Below are positions 1-5,245 of a stretch of 7,278 bases of DNA, piece by piece (position 1 is the first letter of the stretch; the number at the start of each line of letters is the position of its first letter). Under the pieces are notes generated by a model. That model had not been told where the DNA came from. It worked only from the letters and a program-made list of their open reading frames with translations, and did not search any database. Source of the DNA: Clostridia bacterium. GTDB taxonomy: Bacteria; Bacillota_E; SLMV01; PUMD01. The position numbers were made by a program, and so were the translations under genes. The DNA lies in the NCBI GenBank assembly GCA_003563755.1, contig PWUB01000086.1, positions 1-7,278 on the forward strand, in the 5' to 3' direction.

Positions 1-313
1 CTTTTGGTGCGGGTTATCAGCTCCCACTGACGTGGTCGACAGGCCTCCCCGGGTAAGGACGAATACTTTCCCCGCACACCCGCCCTGTTTACGCAACGGA
101 CCTTCGGCCAATATGGGGCTTCGTCTTGTTTGGCAGACTCGCCCAGCCCGTCACGCCTCGTCCAGGGTTCGTGCTCCTCGGGTCGCGGTTTTGCCTCCGG
201 CTTCCTTCAGATCCCGCGTCACCACGGGCACCCTTGCCTTCGGCTAGTGGTTCAACGTGGCCACTGCCCACAGGGGACTTTCACCCCTTAGCACTCGCCC
301 ATGCCGGGCACAC
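1..313 (-). mobile_element. Group II intron, bacterial class C, 5' part (domain I to start of domain IV), truncated by window edge
   Basis: This is a self-splicing retroelement RNA; only its 5' ribozyme part is present. Read on the minus strand it begins GTGTGCCCGGCATGGGC at 313, followed by the stem GGGG-TGAAAGT-CCCC (287-273). The blocks GGCAAGGGTG, ATCTGAAGGAAGC, GAGGAGCACGAAC and CTTACCCGGGGAGG (about 58-45) come next. From memory these align in order with domains I-III of the Oceanobacillus iheyensis group IIC intron. The position matching the EBS1 of that intron reads CAAA (132-129) and is complementary to the last four exon bases, TTTG (317-314), which fixes the 5' splice site at 314/313. 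The 5' exon is a terminator stem-loop, the usual target of class C introns. The reverse transcriptase/maturase ORF (domain IV), domains V/VI and the 3' boundary would lie beyond position 1, so mobility and splicing competence cannot be judged. Short reading frames inside this stretch are not treated as genes. Confidence 0.92.
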
Positions 314-314
314 C

Positions 315-343
315 AAAGAAGTCACCGCCGCTCGGGCGGTGAC
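315..343 (-). terminator. Rho-independent terminator after the Spo0E-like gene, host site of the group IIC intron
   Basis: On the minus strand a perfect 9-bp inverted repeat, GTCACCGCC (343-335) and GGCGGTGAC (329-321), encloses a 5-base loop CGAGC and is followed by TTCTTT (320-315). It lies 28 bases after the Spo0E-like stop codon and is in the right place to end the rpsO-pnp-spo0E-like transcript. The T-rich tail is short because the intron begins two bases further on. The original tail may continue beyond the intron's 3' end, outside the window. Confidence 0.85.
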
Positions 344-371
344 GCTGGGGATCTCTTCTCCGGGGAACTAC

Positions 372-608
372 CTATTCGTGAGGCTTTTCGGTCCATTCTT
401 CGTTGTGAAGCTGACTCATGAACCGATAAACCAGTTCATCCAAAACCCTACTGGTCTCCTGGAGGGCGGCTATGATCTCCGGATCGAGATCGCCTCCCGC
501 CAGCTCGTACATCTCCGCTCTGAGGTTTTCAATCTCCCGAAGGAGATTGTGAGGTGAGGAGTTCTTGTCCACCGGGGTACCCCCTGTTCCTGACTTCGCT
601 CCGCTCAT
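372..608 (-). CDS. Spo0E-like sporulation regulatory aspartyl-phosphate phosphatase
   Basis: A small 78-residue protein resembling the Spo0E family, whose members dephosphorylate response regulators such as Spo0A~P and so restrain entry into sporulation. The family pattern is a two-helix hairpin. Helix 1 is LLREIENLRAEMYELA (22-37). After the GGDLDPEI turn, helix 2 is LQETSRVLDELVYRFM (49-64), whose S53-x-x-L56-D57-x-L59-V60 matches the SQxLDxLI signature except that Q is R. Residues 1-20 are low in complexity and 65-78 are a charged tail. The start is uncertain. ATG at 608 has no good Shine-Dalgarno, whereas GTG at 572 is preceded by AGGGGG (585-580) at 7 bases and would give a 66-residue protein nearer the usual family size. 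The gene lies 88 bases after pnp on the same strand and probably shares its transcript. The substrate is inferred from the family only; sporulation genes are not visible here. Confidence 0.75.
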   Translation of the reverse strand: MSGAKSGTGGTPVDKNSSPHNLLREIENLRAEMYELAGGDLDPEIIAALQETSRVLDELVYRFMSQLHNEEWTEKPHE

Positions 609-660
609 CGGGGACCGATGGCCTCGTCCGGAGAAGAGTTCCTCACCCAGGCTTGCCTCG

Positions 661-698
661 AATCACCGGGGCAGATCCGCTCATCTGCCCTGGTGATC
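661..698 (-). terminator. Strong hairpin overlapping the pnp stop codon (attenuator, processing or stability element)
   Basis: On the minus strand TCACC (696-692) pairs with GGTGA (667-663), and GGGCAGAT (690-683) pairs with ATCTGCCC (676-669), with one A-C mismatch between the two blocks and a 6-base loop GAGCGG. An A-U and a G-U pair can extend the base into the pnp stop codon. Only two T residues follow, so it is not a canonical Rho-independent terminator. It may instead be a partial terminator, or a 3' stem protecting the pnp mRNA from exonucleases. Its position between pnp and the Spo0E-like gene means it could set their relative expression. Confidence 0.6.
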
Positions 699-2892
699 AC
701 CGTCGTCTGCCCCTGTTGCCGCCCGCAGGCTTCGTATCGGTCTTGCTGCTGCTCTTCGTCGACCGGCTCTCCTGCGCCTCCACCCGCTCGCGACCCATCT
801 CGTTAATAACCGCCTTGCGGGAGAAGTTGAGGCGGCCCAGATCGTCTACCTCGACCAGCTTGACCATTATCTCATCACCGACCGATGCAACGGAGGTAAC
901 CTCGTCCACGAAGCCGGTCTCCAGCTTCGAGATGTGAACCAGGCCTTCCTTGTTGGGAAGGATCTCGACGAAGGCACCGAGCTTGTCAACTACGCGCTTG
1001 ACCTTACCCTTGTATATCTTCCCGACCTCCGCATCGGCGGTGAGTTCAAGGATCCTGTCCTGGGCGCCTATCGCTGACTCGCCGTCCTCCGAGGCGATAT
1101 AGACGGTACCGTCATCCTCAACATCGATGTCCACTCCAAAGTCGCTGATGATGCTGTTTATGGTCTTGCCGCCGGGACCAATTATGTGCCGGATCTTGCT
1201 GGGATCGACCTGCATGGTCATGATCCGCGGTGCAAACCGGGACAGCTCTTCGCGGGGCTCCGCTATCGTCTCCTTCATCCTGGAGAGGATGAACTGGCGG
1301 TCTCTCTTCGCCCGCTCCAGAGCGGTCTGCATGATACCCCGGTCTACCCCCTTGATCTTAATGTCCATCTGGATGGCGGTGATGCCGCGCTGGGTACCGG
1401 CGGTCTTGAGGTCCATATCCCCGAGGTGATCCTCCAGCCCCAGGATGTCCGAGAGCACCACGACGTCATCTCCGTGCTTGATGAGACCGAGAGCGATCCC
1501 CGCCACCGGGGCCGAAATGTGTACGCCCGCATCCATGAGAGCCAGGGAGCTGGCACACACGCTGGCCATCGACGACGAACCGTTCGATGCCAGGACCTCG
1601 GACACCAGCCTCAGGGTGTATGGAAACTCCTGCTCGTTCGGAAGCACCGGGACGAGGGCCCGTTCAGCCAGATTTCCGTGTCCAACCTCCCGGCGACTCG
1701 GGGCGAACAGCGGCCTGGTCTCCCCCGTGCTGTACGGAGGGAAGTTGTAGTGGTGAAGGTACCGCTTCAGCTCTTCGACGTGATCCAGGCTGTCCAACAG
1801 CTGGCGATCACCGACCGATCCAAGGGCCGCCACCGTCAGCACCTGGGTTTCGCCCCGGGTGAACAGACCGCTGCCGTGAACACGGCCCAGGAGACTGACC
1901 TCGCAGTGAATGGGCCTTATTTCGTCCACCTTCCTGCCATCGGCCCGTATTCCCTCGCTCAGTATGCGATCCCTCATCTGTTCCTTTTCTATCTCGTCGA
2001 GCACTGAATCAATGGCTTCCACCTCGTCGGGAAACCTTTCCTCGAGGGCGGTCCGTGTATCCTCGCGAACCCTGGATCTCGCCGAGCGTCTGTCCTCCTT
2101 GTCCCCTATGGACATGACCTTCCGTATGTCACCGGTTGCCATCTCCCGCACGGCCCTGCTGAGCTCCTCCTCGACGGTCTCGGCAGCGAATTCCTCCTTG
2201 GGCTTGCCGATCTCGTCCACGATCTCCCGCTGTTTGCGGACCAGCTTCTTTATCTCGTCCTGTGCCTGGATGATGCCGTCCAGGATGATATCCTCGCCAA
2301 CCTCTTCCCCCGTGGCCTCCACCATGGTGATGGCATCCTCGGTGCCGGCAACGATGAGGTCTAAGGAGCTGTTGCTCATCTGCTCATCGGAAGGATTCAG
2401 AACGATGCGGCCGTCGACATAGCCCACCTTGACGCCCGCCAGCAGGTCCCTGGCCGGTATCGGGGAGACACCAAGGGCCAGGGACGCGCCGATGATGCCG
2501 CATATGTCAGCCTCGTAGTCGGGATCGTAGGACAGAACCGTCACGATCACCTGCAGGTCCCTGCGGTAGCCCTCCGGAAACAGCGGGCGGAAGGTACGGT
2601 CGATGAGGCGGGCCGACAGTATCGCATTGTCCGTCGGCTTGCCCTCGCGCCTGAAGAAGCTGCCCGGGATCCTGCCTATGGCGTACTGCCGCTCCTCGAA
2701 GTCAACACGCAATGGTAGGAAATCTACTCCCTCTCGGGGTTCATCCGATACGCACGCGGTGACGAGAATCACGGTGTTCCCGTAACGCACTGTCACTGCG
2801 CCATCGGCCAATCTGGCCATCTTTCCGAACTCAAAGATTATGGGTTCTCCGGCAAAATCAATGCGGTATTCCTTCATTTCTTCCAATTCCAA
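697..2892 (-). CDS. pnp: Polyribonucleotide nucleotidyltransferase (PNPase)
   Basis: A trimeric 3'-5' phosphorolytic exoribonuclease that releases nucleoside diphosphates from RNA and can add tails in reverse; it acts in cytoplasmic mRNA decay. The 731 residues show the full domain order. The first RNase PH core (about 8-220) has the FFRR RNA-binding motif at 79-82 and RLIDRTFRPLFP (95-106). An all-helical linker (about 235-310) follows. The second catalytic core (about 320-545) has FTRGETQ (344-350), the phosphate-binding GSSS (438-441) and GDMDLK (491-496) with the metal-binding/catalytic aspartates. Then come a KH domain with IIGPGGKTI (570-578), an S1 domain (about 622-694) and a basic/serine-rich tail ending GRRR. 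The start is TTG at 2892, 7 bases after a perfect AGGAGG; the first in-frame ATG (2877) is 22 bases away. It lies 54 bases after rpsO, the standard bacterial pair. The usual DRPIRPLFP motif reads DRTFRPLFP; otherwise nothing suggests loss of function. Confidence 0.99.
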   Translation of the reverse strand: MELEEMKEYRIDFAGEPIIFEFGKMARLADGAVTVRYGNTVILVTACVSDEPREGVDFLPLRVDFEERQYAIGRIPGSFFRREGKPTDNAILSARLIDRTFRPLFPEGYRRDLQVIVTVLSYDPDYEADICGIIGASLALGVSPIPARDLLAGVKVGYVDGRIVLNPSDEQMSNSSLDLIVAGTEDAITMVEATGEEVGEDIILDGIIQAQDEIKKLVRKQREIVDEIGKPKEEFAAETVEEELSRAVREMATGDIRKVMSIGDKEDRRSARSRVREDTRTALEERFPDEVEAIDSVLDEIEKEQMRDRILSEGIRADGRKVDEIRPIHCEVSLLGRVHGSGLFTRGETQVLTVAALGSVGDRQLLDSLDHVEELKRYLHHYNFPPYSTGETRPLFAPSRREVGHGNLAERALVPVLPNEQEFPYTLRLVSEVLASNGSSSMASVCASSLALMDAGVHISAPVAGIALGLIKHGDDVVVLSDILGLEDHLGDMDLKTAGTQRGITAIQMDIKIKGVDRGIMQTALERAKRDRQFILSRMKETIAEPREELSRFAPRIMTMQVDPSKIRHIIGPGGKTINSIISDFGVDIDVEDDGTVYIASEDGESAIGAQDRILELTADAEVGKIYKGKVKRVVDKLGAFVEILPNKEGLVHISKLETGFVDEVTSVASVGDEIMVKLVEVDDLGRLNFSRKAVINEMGRERVEAQESRSTKSSSKTDTKPAGGNRGRRR

Positions 2893-2897
2893 AAGAG

Positions 2898-2905
2898 CAC
2901 CTCCT
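2898..2905 (-). promoter_or_regulatory. Ribosome binding site of pnp (decides a TTG start)
   Basis: The minus-strand AGGAGGTG is a perfect match to the 16S 3' end. With AGGAGG ending at 2900, the TTG at 2892 is at optimal spacing (7 bases), while TTG 2886 and ATG 2877 are too far away. Confidence 0.85.
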
Positions 2906-2946
2906 GCTGATATGCTGCTTGTCTACTCCGAATACGAAGGCCTCCA

Positions 2947-3216
2947 TTACCGCCGCAGCCCGAGCTCTCCGATGATGCTGTAGTAGCGCTCGGGGTCCTT
3001 TTTGCGCAGGTAATTCAAGAGGTTTCTTCGCTGACCAACCATCTTCAGTAGTCCTCGTCGCGAGTGATGATCCTTGCGGTGCTGCCGCAGGTGATCGGTG
3101 AGCTGACGGATCCGTTCCGTCAGTAGGGCTATCTGAACCTCCGGGGAACCAGTGTCATCTTCATGGATCCGGTGTTTCTCGACGATACGTCGCTTGAGTT
3201 CATCATTGAGGGTCAA
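2947..3216 (-). CDS. rpsO: 30S ribosomal protein S15
   Basis: A primary 16S-binding protein of the 30S platform that binds the h20/h21/h22 junction and also contributes to bridges with the 50S. The 89 residues equal the usual family length. The family core is intact: [22 protein letters not shown], then [19 protein letters not shown], the [18 protein letters not shown] signature and the C-terminal GLRR. The start is TTG (3216), set by AGGAGG at 3232-3227 with a 10-base gap; the family N-terminus (M-[TA]-L) agrees. It is followed 54 bases later by pnp. It has its own promoter and a structured leader of about 100 bases upstream, which fits the S15 autoregulation known in other bacteria. Confidence 0.98.
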   Translation of the reverse strand: MTLNDELKRRIVEKHRIHEDDTGSPEVQIALLTERIRQLTDHLRQHRKDHHSRRGLLKMVGQRRNLLNYLRKKDPERYYSIIGELGLRR

Positions 3217-3316
3217 AGTCCGTCTACCTCCTCAGGTAACTGGAATCACCGTCGGCCGAGCACGTCGCTGGAGGCACGCGCCCGCCCCAGCCGCGGTTGA
3301 GAGGATCTTCCCATCA
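3217..3316 (-). promoter_or_regulatory. Structured 5' leader of rpsO, candidate S15-responsive element
   Basis: This is the non-coding stretch between the predicted transcription start (about 3316) and the rpsO start. On the minus strand one hairpin pairs GCTGG-GGC (3291-3284) with GCC-T-CCAGC (3275-3267), with a single bulged base. A second small hairpin, GGTGAT (3250-3245) with GTTACC (3240-3235), includes G-U pairs next to G-C pairs and sits just before the Shine-Dalgarno AGGAGG (3232-3227). The CCTCC in the first hairpin's 3' arm (3274-3270) is complementary to the Shine-Dalgarno GGAGG, so an alternative fold could hide the ribosome binding site. S15 feedback on its own leader is known in several bacteria with unrelated folds; its presence here is inferred. 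Confidence 0.45.
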
Positions 3317-3322
3317 CGTGCA

Positions 3323-3351
3323 ATTCTAGCATACACATACCCGAGCTGCAA
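3323..3351 (-). promoter_or_regulatory. Sigma-A-type promoter for rpsO-pnp
   Basis: On the minus strand the -35 TTGCAG (3351-3346) is separated by exactly 17 bases from the -10 TAGAAT (3328-3323). A TG one base before the -10 makes it an extended -10 (TGC-TAGAAT). Transcription should start near 3317-3314, giving a leader of about 100 bases. The AT-rich patch stands out in GC-rich surroundings and lies just after the ribF stop codon. No terminator is visible between ribF and this promoter, so read-through from the upstream genes is also likely. Confidence 0.8.
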
Positions 3352-3360
3352 ATCATGGAT

Positions 3361-4338
3361 TCACCAAGCTTCAACGACACGCCTATCCAAAAGCGAACTC
3401 ACCGCACCGACATCGGCGCGTATCTGGGCGGCCAGCTCCTCAGAAGAGGTATAGGCGCGGCAGTCTCTCAGTTTGCGAATGAACGATACCGCCAGTTCTG
3501 CTCCATACAGGTCACCGCTGAAACCCACGAGGTGCGTCTCCACCGGCGCGGTGCGATGCTCAGCGAAGGGATCGAAGGTGGGGCTTCCACCCACGTTGGC
3601 GACGGCGGGGTGTTCACCGATACCGGCCTCTTGGGATGTGACCTTAACCACGTACACCCCGCACCCGGGGAGAAGAACCTGGTCACTGACGCAGACATTG
3701 GCCGTGGGAAACCCGAGAATCCGTCCTCCCTGGCCCTTTCCACTCACCACACGACCCCGCAGCATGTATGGACGGGCCAGGAAACGTGCCGCGGAATACA
3801 TCCGGCCCTCTTCGATCCTGTCCCGGATCAGGGTGCTGGATACGGTGTGGCCCTCGAGGACCACGGGAGGTAGGATATCAACTCCGAAGCCCAGTCTTGA
3901 ACCCAGGTATCGCAGGGTGCCTGCCCTGCCCGAGGCCATCCTTCCGAAGGTGAAGTTAAAACCCACACACACCCGGTCGACCCGCAGCTGCTGGGCCAGG
4001 ACGTCCCTGGCGAAGGCGACCGGTGACGTCTCTGCGAAGGTCCGATCGAACTCGAGGGTGACGAGGGAATCCACACCCAGGCAGGCCAGCATCTCTTTTT
4101 TGTGCCGGCGGGTGGTCAGAAGACGGGGATGGCGGTGAGAGGCCAGGCCCGCGTGAGGCAGCGGCCAGAAAGTTAGCACGACCACTTCGGCGTCGGTCCC
4201 CATGGAGCTGGCGCGCTGCCGGGCGAAGCTGATCAGCCTACGGTGTCCTCGGTGCACGCCGTCAAAGGCTCCGATGACCGCTACACGGGGTCGGTGGCTG
4301 GTCTTATGCCGGTATTCTTCAAGGGTGTAGGATTTCAT
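3361..4338 (-). CDS. ribF: Bifunctional riboflavin kinase / FMN adenylyltransferase (FAD synthetase)
   Basis: A cytoplasmic enzyme that phosphorylates riboflavin to FMN and adenylates FMN to FAD. From the ATG start it has 325 residues, near the family norm. The N-terminal nucleotidyltransferase domain shows GAFDGVHRGH (about 23-32, the HxGH-type site), FNFTFG, and SSTLIRDRIEEG at its end. The C-terminal kinase domain shows GRILGFPTAN, GVYVV, NVGGSPTF and ETHLVGFSGDLYG in the normal order. The usual TFxPHP motif reads TFWPLPH, so its first His is replaced by Leu. A GTG start at 4344 is possible, but it is only 3 bases from the GAGGAG; the ATG at 4338 is 9 bases from it and is preferred. The start overlaps the end of truB by 20 bases, suggesting coupled translation. 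The truB-ribF pairing is common in bacteria. Confidence 0.97.
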   Translation of the reverse strand: MKSYTLEEYRHKTSHRPRVAVIGAFDGVHRGHRRLISFARQRASSMGTDAEVVVLTFWPLPHAGLASHRHPRLLTTRRHKKEMLACLGVDSLVTLEFDRTFAETSPVAFARDVLAQQLRVDRVCVGFNFTFGRMASGRAGTLRYLGSRLGFGVDILPPVVLEGHTVSSTLIRDRIEEGRMYSAARFLARPYMLRGRVVSGKGQGGRILGFPTANVCVSDQVLLPGCGVYVVKVTSQEAGIGEHPAVANVGGSPTFDPFAEHRTAPVETHLVGFSGDLYGAELAVSFIRKLRDCRAYTSSEELAAQIRADVGAVSSLLDRRVVEAW

Positions 4339-5245
4339 CTGCACCTGCTCCTCTACAGCTGGATCCCGGCGGGGCCAGCACGCGTTCAGGGGTTATGCGC
4401 CTTTCTTCTCCGTTCGCATCCACCCGCCCGACGGCCAACAGGCTTCCCTCATGGACCAGCCGGATCCTCTCACCGGGCTGCATATCCGAAACTACGACTT
4501 GTTGTGGCCTGCCGCCATGACGGACCAGTCCCGCATCCGGCAGGGTCAGGGGCACCTCGGGCATGAAGGACAGGGTCTCGCTGAGACTCAGCAGGGCTTT
4601 TGGTTCGACCTCCTCGGACAGGATGCTTGCAGACACTCGGAAGGGGCCGACTTCGACCCTTGCCAGAAGCGACATATACCCACAGCTGCCCGCCGCTGCA
4701 GCCAGGTCGCAGAGCAGGGTACGTATGTAAGTGCCGGAAGAGCAGCGGATGTCAAACAGTGCCCGCGGAGCCCGTCCCCCGCGCCAGTCCAGCAGTTCGA
4801 GTCGGCTGATGTGTACTCTGCGAGGCTCTCTTTCAACGATGATGCCGCGGCGGGCCAGGCGGTGCAGGGGCACTCCACGATGTTTCACCGATGAGGTCAT
4901 CGGGGGCAGCTGGGTTATCTCGCCGCACAAGCGAGGGGCGGCCGCAAGCAGACTCTGCGGATCGTCGGGCGGATCGTCATCAACCTCAATGACCTCCCCT
5001 GACCCATCTCCCGTGTCCGTCGCCACGCCCAGGGTCAGCTCCGCGACGTACCTCTTTGCGAGTCCCACCATGTAGCGTTGAACGCGGGTGGCCTGGTTCA
5101 CGAGCACGAGAAGCAGCCCAACAGCACCTGGATCAAGGGTCCCGGTATGTCCAGCCTTCCTTGCACCGAGGCATCGCCGTACCGCCTGTACCGCATCATG
5201 CGAGGTCCAGCCGGGTGGCTTAAAGAGCCTGATCATTCCGCGCAA
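4319..5245 (-). CDS. truB: tRNA pseudouridine(55) synthase
   Basis: Isomerises U55 to pseudouridine in the T-loop of elongator tRNAs. The 308 residues show the N-terminal KPPGWTSHD (9-17), the catalytic loop GHTGTLDP (32-39, nucleophile D38) and the KRYVAEL tyrosine motif. These are followed by LPPMTSSVKHRG, with LHRLARRG after it, then SSGTYIRTL, and a C-terminal PUA-like region. The start is TTG at 5245. It lies 10 bases after GGAGG (5260-5256), and its MRGMIRLFKP aligns column for column with the usual MNGILNLDKP family start. An alternative ATG at 5236 overlaps the upstream stop as ATGA, but it is 19 bases from the Shine-Dalgarno and would remove family N-terminal residues. The gene overlaps the end of nrnA by 13 bases and the start of ribF by 20. 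The extra C-terminal residues, about 290-308, look unstructured. Confidence 0.97.
   Translation of the reverse strand: MRGMIRLFKPPGWTSHDAVQAVRRCLGARKAGHTGTLDPGAVGLLLVLVNQATRVQRYMVGLAKRYVAELTLGVATDTGDGSGEVIEVDDDPPDDPQSLLAAAPRLCGEITQLPPMTSSVKHRGVPLHRLARRGIIVEREPRRVHISRLELLDWRGGRAPRALFDIRCSSGTYIRTLLCDLAAAAGSCGYMSLLARVEVGPFRVSASILSEEVEPKALLSLSETLSFMPEVPLTLPDAGLVRHGGRPQQVVVSDMQPGERIRLVHEGSLLAVGRVDANGEERRITPERVLAPPGSSCRGAGADEILHP

Noticed and set aside
1..60. Start of the intron-encoded reverse transcriptase
   Set aside because: No open frame with RT features begins before position 1; the ORF, if present, starts outside the window.
89..271. Short open frames (89-271 minus, 32-247 plus and part of 126-557 plus) in the first 313 bases
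   Set aside because: This region is intron ribozyme RNA. Frames of this kind in group II introns are often mis-annotated as hypothetical proteins.
691..700. Palindromic GGTGATCACC as an operator
   Set aside because: It comes from the base of the hairpin at the pnp end and the pnp stop codon. It is at the 3' end of a gene, with no promoter nearby.
1186..2007. 273-codon plus-strand open frame opposite pnp
   Set aside because: It lies wholly within the well-supported pnp gene on the other strand, has no recognisable family features and is explained by GC-rich codon bias leaving antisense frames open.
2893..2946. Possible promoter or leader element between rpsO and pnp
   Set aside because: Apart from the pnp Shine-Dalgarno I see no -35/-10 pair of good quality and no strong stem in these 54 bases.
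3355..4138. Overlapping plus-strand open frames (3355-3873 and 3473-4138) opposite ribF
   Set aside because: Both are antisense to ribF, whose motifs are unambiguous. They overlap each other and lack a convincing start signal or known domain.
5234..5236. ATG as the truB start (ATGA overlap with the nrnA stop)
   Set aside because: It is 19 bases from the Shine-Dalgarno and would drop residues that align with the conserved TruB N-terminus; TTG 5245 fits both criteria better.
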